From Chondrilla cf. caribensis (lineage: Eukaryota; Porifera; Demospongiae; Chondrillida; Chondrillidae): a stretch of 64,000 bases of DNA. The position numbers and the translations under genes are program-made. Where the stretch lies: the NCBI GenBank assembly GCA_964020155.1, contig OZ026552.1, positions 4,444,048-4,508,047 of the forward strand, given 5' to 3'. Shown one piece after another: positions 53,522 through 63,333 of the stretch. Each line of letters opens with the position of its first letter. Position 1 is the first letter of the stretch. The notes beneath the pieces were generated by a model. The model was not told the DNA's origin. It worked only from the letters and a program-made list of their open reading frames with translations, and did not search any database.

Positions 53522-54209
53522 GTATCAAGTACATACCACTTGTTGTGCTGTGTACTTTTGAATACTTATGTAATATGTACATACAGTGCATACTCATTAA
53601 TCTGCCGCAATTTGTTTTCAAAGAATATGGTAGATTAACGAGTTTGGTGGATTAACTGGATTTTCGTTGGTACTTGTACATTATATTGGTACTGGGAAAT
53701 TGTGGCAGATTGAAAGGTGTGGTAGATAAAGTGGTGGTGGATTATAATAAATGAGAATTCACATGTGTATGTACGTATGCATAAATAATGCCAACAGGAT
53801 TTTTTGTGCTCATAGTGCATAATATTATGATTCTATCATCCCATATATAATATACTATATACTGTATGTACATACTGTACATATACAAGAGATACCTAAA
53901 GCAACAGCTATGCATTCACTCTTCATTTAGTGACGCTGTTTCAAGTATCAAAGTTTGAACTGACAATTGTCCATGTTATGAATAATTTCAGCTTATAATA
54001 ATACAGTACAATTGCAATGATATAATAATTCACTATGTGAAGTACATGCACGTTCATTGTAAACAGCTTTAAATTTGTGGGTCAGTAACAGGTGATGTAA
54101 TGCAATATGTGAATAACAGGACTCATGCAATAACTATGAGCAGTCTTGTAATACATAATAATATTATGCAAGTCAATCCAGGTGATTATCAGTTTATAAG
54201 ATGCGTTAA
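53522..54209. other. ASCC3 intron 6 left of gene G
   Basis: It contains a family-3 MITE (53584-53763) and the 3' flank of gene G. No gene is seen. Confidence 0.65.
53584..53763. mobile_element. MITE-like element, family 3 (copy 2)
   Basis: Starts CAGTGCATACTCATTAATC after TA and ends with the inverted TAAATGAGAATTCACATG. Internal GGTACTTGTACATTATATTG (inverted relative to copy 1) supports homology with 13874-14015. Confidence 0.55.
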
Positions 54210-57200
54210 CTACATCTCTGTTGTTTCTACTCTCGTCTCATGTTCGAGTTCTTCTCTTATCTCAACTTCAGTTTCTTCTCTTGTCTCGTCTGTGGTTTCT
54301 CCTCTTGTCTCATCATCTCTATTGTGCTCACTGTCACTCTCTTCTCCACTGCTACTGCTACTGCTGGGGTACTCCTCACTGTTGAAGCACATACTAGCAG
54401 ACAAGTAGTGAATCTGTACTGGAGTAGAGTCTGGAGTATCAACCCAGTTCCTTCCAGCTCTTCTCCTTTCCCTCATTCTCTCTCTAAAACCAATAAATCT
54501 CTCTCTAAGTTCTTCCACTCTCTGTGATGTGCTGTCTGGTAGAGGGAAGTAGTGGTAGGTATGGTTGACAGTGACTGCAATGAGTTGGACTAATGCTAGA
54601 GATATGGACAAGCACACTCCAACAGTGGTGTACATAGAACTAATATTGTCTGACATGGAAACTGCTGTAGTGATGAACATTATATTGAACAAAAATAAAC
54701 TGTCGATGACTTTTGGTCTGAAGATCTTTGATATTCTTGCTTTCATCAAATCCCTTCTTGTTATCTTTCTCTCTGGATCAGGTCTGTAGATAGTGACATT
54801 ATCTGTTCTGAAGGGCTCCATCAGAAGCTGTAGTAAAATAATGGATCCTGTAGTCAGAAAAATGGTGTATGCTAACGCAGGTGTGTTGGTAGTGATGTTG
54901 AGAGTTATGAATATAATTCTGAAGAGAAGTCTAGTTCCAAACCAAAATCCAAATGGGTATCGAAATGCTCCATGGAACACATCAAGAAAATGGCTGTACC
55001 ACAGATTGCGTGAACAGATTCTAAACAGATCTCCAAACAGTGTAACTATCGTGAGTGGGAGGAGGTAGAAGACAGTGACAACAAGACACAGAACTCCAAC
55101 AGCTATGTGTTTTCCCCTAAAGTACTCCAGTTCTGGTTGATGTAGCCAAACCACTTGATATGTTCCAGTGTCTACGTTGTAGATGTGTGTGTACTGTAGT
55201 CCGTAGATGACAGCATTGATGAGCCCCGAGTAGGTGAGCAGCATGATGGTGGCCAGTACTGGGACTGATCTCCTGGCTACAAATCTGATTTGGAATACCT
55301 TTAAGTTGTACTTGTGAGCAGCGATGATGATGATGATGAGAAGGACAATCAGATAGAAAGGGAAGACAAACTGTATAATGGCTTTGATAAACTCATCCAT
55401 TCCATCAAAGAAGCATGTTTCGAATCCCAATCCAAGGTGGATGAGGGCCAGAGGGATGTAGAAAGGTCTAACGGAGTACTTCAGTAGAAACTCGTCCATG
55501 ATCCCTACAACATTGGCATAGAAGGCAATCCCGATGATGTCTCCTTGGAGTACAGTAAAGTTGAATAGAAATAATAAGAGGATGAGTCCAATACCAGCTA
55601 CTGCTCCAAAAGGCACCAGAAGCAGTCCAGCAAATGTACATTGAGTGCATCGAAATGATCCAAACTGTGAACTGGTTCCAGGAGTACATTGACTGCAGAG
55701 TAGTCCCTGTCGGTTGCTGTTGGTATCACACAGTATTGTAGTGTTGATGTCTTCCGTAGTTAGTCCAGTAGTTGATATGGTGGAGTTAACAGTGTTGCAG
55801 TAATGTGAGGGACAGTGGTCAGAGAAGACTAGCTGTTGACCCAAATACCCCATCCAGTAGTTGTTAGTTGATGATTTGTATGTGATCTTAGTTCGTATGC
55901 CTCTGGCAGTGATGGTACATTGAAAGCGATGATTTGATAGTAGTTGATTGCAGTCACATGTTGTCCCATTGTTTGATGGTGATAGCTGAAATCCTGAAGG
56001 ACAATTTCTAACATTTACTATTCTTATCTTAAGAAATTTAACTTTTAATATATCTTTTGATGTGATTTCAAATGGAGTATTGTATAGAGTATAGGATACA
56101 TTTGCCTTTGATATATATTGTTTTCCTGGGATGCCTGTTTTCAATGTTGCCAATTCAGTGCAACCTTTATTGTACACTACTGTATTTTGCTCTTCGCTTA
56201 ATTTTGTATTAGAGAAATAAGTGAATTTTGCTTCCTTCACTACCCCATAATATCCAACAGCCACGAGACCCATTCTCACGGATAATCCAGGATACACAGA
56301 CCTGGTGATTGTCCCACTGCTGCAATCCCAGAGGCTTCTGTCTTCTGGTTGAGTTGGATCACAAGAACAGATGTGATATGCTGGATATACCGTTGGAAAT
56401 GTGGTGTTATCCCATGAATCAAGTTTCAAAAACCTTTTCTTTTCGTTGTATTCCAATGTCTTGTTCCCTTTTCTCAAAGTCAGTGTACAGTTCTGAATAT
56501 TAGCATTGTATATCAGGTAGTGTGGTTGGGTTTCTTCCCTTGTCTCCCCACTAGAACCCCTGTTAGACAGTACAATGCTGGCATTGAAGTACTCCAGGTC
56601 ATCTTCACTTATATACATTCCATTGTCATCAACGAACTGAAACAAACACCCCCCATCACAACCGTCCATATTGCACTCTTCAAGAAACTGTTGAAATATA
56701 TCACGTGAATAATAAATTAAAAGCTGTGCAGTTGTATTAGGATTGCCGTTATTAGCTATCCTCAATTGAGAGTTGTTGTGAAGTAGTATTCTAGAGTTTG
56801 GTGACACTGTCATTGCTGCCAAATCAATTTCGTTGTTTTCAATTTCCACCACTCCAGACACTCCAACCAGGACATTATTCAAAGCTATGACGAAACGAGG
56901 TCTATTCACAGCTTTGTTGTTAACAAAGATGTTATGACCATGAAAGGCCAGGTGGGTGCATATGTGCTGATGAACAGACTCTCTAGTATAGCATGTAGTT
57001 TGGATGACTCTGTATCTTATTGTATTGTTTACAAATGTACAATTGTTGATAATGATGTTAGGAGTGAAATGAATATCCTTATCTGTATTGTGATTTGTAT
57101 CGTGATGGTCATCCTCATAATATACTATTGCAATAATGCGTTGCACAATATTATCAATGAAACGTGTATTTTCAATTTCCACTTGGTGAGGTCCCTCTAA

Positions 57201-58085
57201 CTTAATTTTCAAGGCAGTGCCCCTTGTACTGTGGAGAAAGTCACAGTTCGAAATTTTCACTTTTACTTTAGTACATATTGTCTTGGTGCGAAGATGTAGG
57301 TCTAGTGGTGCTGTACCGTCTATGAACACACAATGGCTGAAGTGCACTGTAATAACATGAGAGGAATTAGGACGAACAGACCTGACAATGTGTCTATCTT
57401 CTATTTCATCAGTAATGATTATGTGATTGTCTCGAGAATAATTAGTTTGGAATGTTGAATTGACTATAGTGACATTGACCCGGAATTGTTCACAGGTATC
57501 AGGTTGAATCTCACACTCTGCCGAATGAGATAGTGTTAGTGAATTAATGATGTTCATCCATAGGTGATCAGCAGTTACTTGACTAATATATAGTAATCCT
57601 GATGGTTTAATTATCTCCAATTCAGTATATATTTCTGAAGCCCAAATTGACAAGTTTTGTATATGATGAAGATAAAGCCTATGTTCTAGCCTCAAGTTTG
57701 ATATTACAAGCTCTGTCACATTATGTATGTAAAATGGGCCAGACTCGCCACGTATTCCAGATTTTGGAGGTAGAACACTACTGCACTGCTCCCTCCTAGT
57801 GCTGCTACAAGGATACTCACCAGTCAGTGTGATATTTGTAGCATGTCCAATGTCAATAGTTCGATCCAGATAATGTTCTCCTTGGAAAAATACCCACCTG
57901 GTGTGTGATGTTGAGAGGAGGGAAGCGTTATCCCTGGCGTAGCTGTCCAGTGTTTGACAAGGTGTCCGACCTCCACACTGTGAGGTATGGGGTGCTATCC
58001 AGTAGGTGTGTTGTCCATGTACTCCACAGAGTATGGCCAGGTGTACTACAAGGAGTACTGTACTGTAGCTGGTGCTCACTGACAT
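54210..58085 (-). CDS. Beta-helix multi-pass membrane protein, gene G (type 2/type 1 hybrid)
   Basis: Single exon, 1291 aa. The N-terminal ectodomain (HYLDRTIDIGHATNITLTGEY) resembles B, and the intracellular loops are type 2 (AHKYNLKVFQIRFVARRS, GDLFRICSRNLWYSHFLDVF). The tail beyond the last span switches to the type-1 form: TPDSTPVQIHYLSASMCF, Ser/acidic run, then ETTDETREETEVEIREELEH and ending VETTEM as in A. Only one gene lies between ASCC3 exons 6 and 7 here, against pairs elsewhere. Together these point to a fusion of a type-2 5' part with a type-1 3' end. No stop or frameshift. Confidence 0.88.
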   Translation of the reverse strand: MSVSTSYSTVLLVVHLAILCGVHGQHTYWIAPHTSQCGGRTPCQTLDSYARDNASLLSTSHTRWVFFQGEHYLDRTIDIGHATNITLTGEYPCSSTRREQCSSVLPPKSGIRGESGPFYIHNVTELVISNLRLEHRLYLHHIQNLSIWASEIYTELEIIKPSGLLYISQVTADHLWMNIINSLTLSHSAECEIQPDTCEQFRVNVTIVNSTFQTNYSRDNHIIITDEIEDRHIVRSVRPNSSHVITVHFSHCVFIDGTAPLDLHLRTKTICTKVKVKISNCDFLHSTRGTALKIKLEGPHQVEIENTRFIDNIVQRIIAIVYYEDDHHDTNHNTDKDIHFTPNIIINNCTFVNNTIRYRVIQTTCYTRESVHQHICTHLAFHGHNIFVNNKAVNRPRFVIALNNVLVGVSGVVEIENNEIDLAAMTVSPNSRILLHNNSQLRIANNGNPNTTAQLLIYYSRDIFQQFLEECNMDGCDGGCLFQFVDDNGMYISEDDLEYFNASIVLSNRGSSGETREETQPHYLIYNANIQNCTLTLRKGNKTLEYNEKKRFLKLDSWDNTTFPTVYPAYHICSCDPTQPEDRSLWDCSSGTITRSVYPGLSVRMGLVAVGYYGVVKEAKFTYFSNTKLSEEQNTVVYNKGCTELATLKTGIPGKQYISKANVSYTLYNTPFEITSKDILKVKFLKIRIVNVRNCPSGFQLSPSNNGTTCDCNQLLSNHRFQCTITARGIRTKITYKSSTNNYWMGYLGQQLVFSDHCPSHYCNTVNSTISTTGLTTEDINTTILCDTNSNRQGLLCSQCTPGTSSQFGSFRCTQCTFAGLLLVPFGAVAGIGLILLLFLFNFTVLQGDIIGIAFYANVVGIMDEFLLKYSVRPFYIPLALIHLGLGFETCFFDGMDEFIKAIIQFVFPFYLIVLLIIIIIAAHKYNLKVFQIRFVARRSVPVLATIMLLTYSGLINAVIYGLQYTHIYNVDTGTYQVVWLHQPELEYFRGKHIAVGVLCLVVTVFYLLPLTIVTLFGDLFRICSRNLWYSHFLDVFHGAFRYPFGFWFGTRLLFRIIFITLNITTNTPALAYTIFLTTGSIILLQLLMEPFRTDNVTIYRPDPERKITRRDLMKARISKIFRPKVIDSLFLFNIMFITTAVSMSDNISSMYTTVGVCLSISLALVQLIAVTVNHTYHYFPLPDSTSQRVEELRERFIGFRERMRERRRAGRNWVDTPDSTPVQIHYLSASMCFNSEEYPSSSSSSGEESDSEHNRDDETRGETTDETREETEVEIREELEHETRVETTEM

Positions 58086-58154
58086 GGTCCTTGGGTAGAG
58101 AACTGTTTGTAGATCTGTACTTGAGGAGAAATGTGATTGTTGAGATCAACTTTA

Positions 58155-58195
58155 TGATTATATAGCTGTGATGATGACAAATGTAGTTTCAGTTT
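58155..58195 (-). promoter_or_regulatory. Core promoter of gene G (no ETS site)
   Basis: Minus strand TATATAAT at 58157-58164 replaces TATTTAAT, still TATA-like. AAACTGAAACT at 58185-58195 is unchanged. The GGAAGT found in the other six is altered (plus strand ACTGCTTAC). Confidence 0.55.
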
Positions 58196-58737
58196 AGGGT
58201 TACACTGCTTACTATTCTCAGTTACAAGATCACTCCCTGAACGACTTCCATTTTAGGGGATGGGTAAGAAATCACAAATGGTACCACCCCTACATACACG
58301 TTCACCTGATCCCTATTGTGCATACCGTACGTATGTACCTGCTCCATACAACACGCACCCATACATACACGCATATACACCCTCATACTACCATATTTAC
58401 TGTGTTTTCACTCTACTCTGATAAATTAGATGTGTACGTGTCATGTTTGAATTGTGTGGATGTGGATGTAAATCGGAATATGTATGCAGATAAAGAGTAC
58501 ATTGTCCCCATGTGTGCTCGAGTTACGACTATTGTGTCATTTTAGCAACAGTGTCCTCATATACTACTGTATTATTTTCTATTCTTATGTATGTGCATAT
58601 AAGAATTATTATAGTAGTACTGCATGGATGTATGGATGTACAGTGTGTGTGTGTCTTCTTCAGCGATGATATTTGATGATGTATCTGTTGTAGTTATCAT
58701 ACCTACTTTCATGCTACATTCGTTCAGTATGTTTGTA
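58196..58737. other. Non-coding stretch upstream of gene G
   Basis: Homologous to the stretches right of B, D and F. No gene is seen. Confidence 0.65.
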
Positions 58738-58810
58738 CACTACACTGTACCTCTATGTATTGTTAGACACCACACTGTACCCCTGTGTATTGGTATACAC
58801 CACACTGTAT
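58738..58810. repeat. 30-bp minisatellite, about 2.4 units (array 4)
   Basis: The same unit as in the longer arrays, at the homologous position about 650 bp upstream of gene G. It is either the ancestral short state or a contracted array. Confidence 0.9.
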
Positions 58811-59188
58811 GTATGTGTAGAACATAAACATGTTTTTGGGAGACCTGAAATGAAACAGTGAGAATTTGAAGTGAATTGAATTGAATTGAAGAAATTGAAG
58901 TGGATAACAATCTTTATGGAAAGTGTTCTCATTGTCCCATTGACCATCAATGGTACTCAATGTAATCACTGAACAATGGACAATACAACACAGGTCACCA
59001 TCAACAGCTTGTATGATTGTTGTCCATATGCCCATGCTATACAGGTGCAACATGAATGGTGTATTTTTCCCACATTTGTCATTGAGGTGTAAGTTATAAT
59101 TGTTGCATTGTTAGATATTGAATGATACCTGCAGTATGTGCACGTGTTTGATTGTTGGTGTTTCATGGCTTACTCATACATACTGTAG
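58811..59188. other. Conserved spacer between minisatellite and ASCC3 exon 7 (unit 4)
   Basis: Homologous to 21267-21639. The acceptor here is TACTGTAG, not CATACATAG. No gene is seen. Confidence 0.65.
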
Positions 59189-59575
59189 GTGAGCAGGTGT
59201 CTGAAGGAGGTAGGAGATCTGAAACATGGATGCCAAATTGTAGTTCAGTTGGAGCAAGAACGTGTCCTCAAGAAACAGATCAGAAAGGAAGAGAAGAGAT
59301 TTGCAAGGAAGGAGAAGGATTTGTTGGCATTGCATAGTTTCACTACCGATCTTGATGTGAATGTTCTTCGTAAGATAAGAGAACAAGAGCTGCAAGAAGC
59401 CGCCCTGAGACCACTGTTGACAGGTCAAGGACACCATTACTCCGTCAGTCCAAGTGAACTGTATCCACATGTGTATGACTCCTTAGCTGGGGTCCTCCAC
59501 TCGGCAGCTGTTGTGGGTGGTGCCAAGGTGGGTTGTTTTGTGGTGTACTGCTCACTCAAATGTGCTTGTACACTC

Positions 59576-59752
59576 ACACACATGTACATGCACATGCACA
59601 CACACACATGTGCACACTCACACACACGCACGCACGCATGCACGCACGCACGCACGCTCACATGCACACACACACATGCACACACACACACACACACTTG
59701 CACACACACACACACACACACACACGCACGCTCACATGCACACGCACACATG

Positions 59753-59810
<58 letters not shown>

Positions 59811-59818
59811 TTTGGACA
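59576..59818. repeat. CA microsatellite at a duplication junction (unit 4)
   Basis: CA-rich with CGCACG interruptions. It passes into ATTTGGACATGGTGATAAATG, which is CSTF2 intron 7 (compare 7322-7345). Confidence 0.95.
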
Positions 59819-59942
59819 TGGTGATAAATGTACTGAATGAAAGAGTAATAATAATAATTATAATTGTATAATGCTTTTTACAATGTATATTATATAATTT
59901 TAATTGAAGCTGTCAGTTGTTCATTTAATAATATAATTTTAG

Positions 59943-60082
59943 ATGAGGAAGAAAAGGAACAACTCATTAAGCAAGTTTTAAGTCTCAGTGACGAACAGGT
60001 TGCCCTGCTACCTCCTGACCAGAGAGAGAGTATTATTCAACTGAGGGAGCAGCTGAAGAAGCAGGCAATGGCAGGATTGTAG
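59943..60082 (+). pseudogene. CSTF2: Duplicate of CSTF2 exon 8 (copy 4)
   Basis: 140 nt, intact frame, acceptor AATTTTAG, stop TAG. It encodes the same C-terminal domain as the original. It lacks upstream CSTF2 exons and is followed by ASCC3 exon 1 about 655 bp downstream, as in the ancestral gene order. Confidence 0.9.
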
Positions 60083-60737
60083 ACAGTGTCATGTTCATTC
60101 TGTTTCTTTTATTGTGTCAATTGAAGTTTAGTTACTGCATGACTCTGTCTAATGTCTGCTACTGGTCAACTATGGGACCTTGTAAGTTGGTCATGCAGTA
60201 TCAAGGGAATGTGATAAAATCTCCTTTATCAAGGAACTTGATAGTGATTCTGCAGCGGTACTTATCGCAGTGTACAAGTGGGCCAGTATTAAGAATTTCA
60301 TGATATTGTTTGAACCACGTGTAAGCCCTTTCAAATAATCCAGCTCTGCATGTGTTTGTTCATGTTGCAAACTAGAGCTAATTCAGGAAATTTTGTATAA
60401 CATAATGGAAGAGTTCGTACGTATAAGTATAGCATGTATAGCACATAATTATAATAATATTTACAATATTGTGCATTGTGTGCATTCAATGTCGGTACAT
60501 GCAACAGTACTAATCCTATACCATGATACAGGTATATGGTTTTAATTGCCATTCAGTCTTGTACGTGATATTCACATTGTGATTTTGCTAAATACATACA
60601 TATACGGATGTAGTATATATAGGTGTTGTAGTAGCTACTACGGCAACCCCTTTTATTATTGAACTATACAACTCAATTACTATAGATACTCTATACCCAG
60701 CTGTATAATTGCGCAATGTTGTGCAATTGCAAGTAAA
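60083..60737. other. CSTF2 3' flank and presumed ASCC3 promoter region (unit 5)
   Basis: Homologous to 50987-51608. It contains TTGCGCAATGTTG about 30 bp before the ATG. No gene is seen. Confidence 0.65.
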
Positions 60738-61050
60738 ATGGCCGCTAGGACGTAAGTAACCCGCTCTTGTAGTGTAGTGTAGGTGCTTCTGTAGCTTATG
60801 TCAAATTCACCCGCCATTCATATCTAACTTCCTAGGGAACGTCCGAGGTTAAGTACGTCCTTGAGAACCTACGGCGGTGTTTCCAGGTCATCCTTGCGGC
60901 CAACTTCCGGAGAAGGACACGAAGAGAACGAGACCGTTCTGAGAAGAAAGAGACAGAAGCAAATAGTCTACTCTAGCAACAACAGTTCCAAGACCTGGTC
61001 CAGTCTGAAAGAAGATTTACTACTGACCTGTGATGCCAGTATTAGACAGA

Positions 61051-61114
<64 letters not shown>

Positions 61115-62673
61115 ATTATACAATTCTCCAAATTTGATGAATTATGTTTGTATATAATATTATTGATATATTTGTAGGTTCTTGATGACCTGAAGGAGTT
61201 GAGAAGACTTTCAAGTGTTCTGGGTAAGTACATAGATCTCATACCTATTGTACAGACAACATGTGTGTTTTCCCTTGAAACAACCTACCCATTTATCTGC
61301 TGTATTGTTTCTGCACTGTTGTATATATGTAGTATGTACATATGCAATATTTTGGTGTGGAGTGTTTGTGTGACAAGTTATCTGGTCTTCTTCAGCTGGA
61401 GATGAGCTGACTGACAGCACCATTGATGATGCAGCTGTTTTTGTATTTGAAGTGTTTTGTAACACTAAACAGATTGGAGAGAAAGAATCAAAAAGAATCC
61501 GAAGCACTTTTGGTCCTTATCCAGCAAGTATTGCTTCCAAGGCCTTCACTGTTGTGCAGAGACTGAAGAAGAACTTTGGAAACAAACCTTTCCTGGATTC
61601 ATCTCGGATGGAAGTACAGACACGTAAAGAGTTTGGTAGTGAACTTCCGTTTTCATTTCTTGGACAGATCCAGTGTACTAACATGGCACCTATCAAGTCT
61701 CCTGGTGATGAGAATGACAGTTTATCAGAAGATGAGGGGGATTTGACCCAGTGTATGATGCAGCTCACAGATGACGTTAGCACGGGGAAACCTAGTGGGA
61801 AAGTCCCTGTCAGCCCGGTACATAAGGGGGACCCCCCAACTGACCATCAAACTGCTTATAATGGTAAATGGCTCCAAGAAGTATGCCAGATGTGTTCTGG
61901 AGATGCTAGAACATGGAGAGAACTATATGCAACGATCTTCGACACCTTGAGCTCATCACTGGAGAGTGACAGAATACAGGAGGAGGTGTGTACGTATGTG
62001 TGTTGTACATCTGTGTGTATCTAGTATGGTTGTCGTGTCGTTCCACTCCCCACTCCCCTTCCACCTTTGACCTTATTTGTGACAGAATTGTCATAAATAA
62101 TGTGTCATGGTTTTATTGAAGGTGGAAGGTGAGCCTCATGCAAGTCAAATGGCATTATTGACAGCCATTTTGCACAGTAATGTCGTATGGCTGCTTACAT
62201 ACGTATGTACTTTGTACGTATTTCCTATGTGTGGTTACAATGCCAATTATATTACTTGTACAGTATTTGAGGAAACCTTGACTGAAACATGAAATTCTGG
62301 TTACATGCCTGTCACAACTTAGTTCATTGCTATTACATCTCTCTGTATTCAGCTGATGGATCTGGTTGGACTGGACCACTTTGAACTAGTACAGAACATG
62401 TTGGAGCATCGTGAGAGTATTGTGGCATCCACGTTGGAGAACCCAGGACTATTACTACGTGGAGGTAGGTGGAGTTGAGTGTGTACAGGGTAACATACAA
62501 CTGTACAGAAGTCCTCTCTCTCGTACTGTACATATATATGTATGTTACAATGCGTACATAGCCACAGTATGGGGTCTAGCCTCTTTAAATTGTACATTTG
62601 ATACTCACCACACATGGTTGTCTTGTGACCTGTTACAGATGACTATGATATATATGTTTGCCTTACTCCTGAG
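60738..62673 (+). CDS. ASCC3: ASCC3 (ASC-1 complex helicase) 5' exons 1-6, best-preserved copy
   Basis: Exons: 60738-60751, 60836-61052, 61178-61223, 61396-61985, 62353-62464, 62639-62673. They sum to 1014 nt, exactly 338 codons, with GT-AG introns. The encoded N-terminal helical region aligns with human ASCC3: PRLSTSLRTYGGVS; VLDDLKELRRLSSVLAG; DDAAVFVFEVFCNTK; STFGPYPASIASKAF; LMDLVGLDHFELVQ. This part precedes the two Ski2-like helicase cassettes and, in the human protein, contacts ASCC2. Exon 7 onward should lie to the right of the window, beyond antisense gene H in intron 6. It is the only copy in the window with every present exon in phase, so it is the best candidate for the functional gene. 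The donor of exon 2 runs straight into a (GT)n repeat. The start codon is in AAAATGGCCGC. Confidence 0.88.
61053..61111. repeat. GT microsatellite overlapping the ASCC3 exon 2 donor
   Basis: A pure (GT)n run that begins at the splice donor itself (AAT|GTGTGT). The homologous intron at 51923 has a shorter, interrupted run. Confidence 0.95.
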
Positions 62674-63333
62674 GTATCACATACATATTACGTACTTTTG
62701 AATATTTATGTTACAGTATGGACATACAGTGATTACTCGTTAATCCACTGCAATTTGTTTCAAAGAATATGGTGGATTAATGAGTTTGGCGGATTAACTT
62801 GATATTCATTGGTACTTGTACATTATATCGGTACTGGGAAATTATAGTGGATTAAAGTTTTGGCGGATGAAGTGGTGGTGGATAAACAAGAATTCACTGT
62901 TGCATGTGTATGTGCTAACATGAATTTTTGTGCTTATAGTGCATAATATTATGATTCTATCATCCCATGTAATAATATACTATATACTGTATGTACATAC
63001 TGTACATATACAAGAGATACCTAAGCAGCAGCTACGCATTCACTCTTTATGTAGTGACGCTGTTTCAAGTATAGAAGTTTGAACTGACAATTGTCCATGT
63101 TATGAATAATTTCAGCTTATAATAATACAGTACAATTGCAATGATATAATAATTCACTATGTGAAGTACATGCACGTTCATTGTAAGCAGCTTTAAATTT
63201 GTGGGTCAGTAACAGGTGATGTAATGCAATATGTGAATAACAGGACTCATGCAATAACTATGAACAGTCTTGCAATACATAATAATAACATGCAAGTCAA
63301 TCCAGGTGATTATCAGTTTGTAAGATGCATTAT
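62674..63333. other. ASCC3 intron 6 left of gene H
   Basis: It contains a family-3 MITE (62727-62899) and the 3' flank of gene H, closely matching 53522-54209. No gene is seen. Confidence 0.65.
62727..62899. mobile_element. MITE-like element, family 3 (copy 3)
   Basis: Starts CAGTGATTACTCGTTAATC after TA and ends CAAGAATTCACTG. It is the duplicate of the element at 53584-53763. Confidence 0.6.

Larger units (their letters stand above)
51609..59527 (+). pseudogene. ASCC3: ASCC3 5' part, exons 1-7 (unit 4), truncated with gene G inside
   Basis: Exons: 51609-51622, 51706-51922, 52018-52063, 52228-52817, 53190-53301, 53477-53521, 59189-59527. Exons 1-5 are in phase and intact: PRLSTSLRTYGGVS matches the human N-terminus PRLTGALRSF, and DDAAVFVFEVF...STFGPYPAS matches human SGAAFLFMTF...MFGPFPSS. 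Exon 6 is 45 nt here (35 nt at 62639), so it shifts the frame. After exon 7 the sequence passes a CA repeat into CSTF2 exon 8, so no helicase exon is available. Intron 6 (53522-59188) contains beta-helix gene G on the opposite strand. It may be transcribed but cannot give a helicase. Confidence 0.85.
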
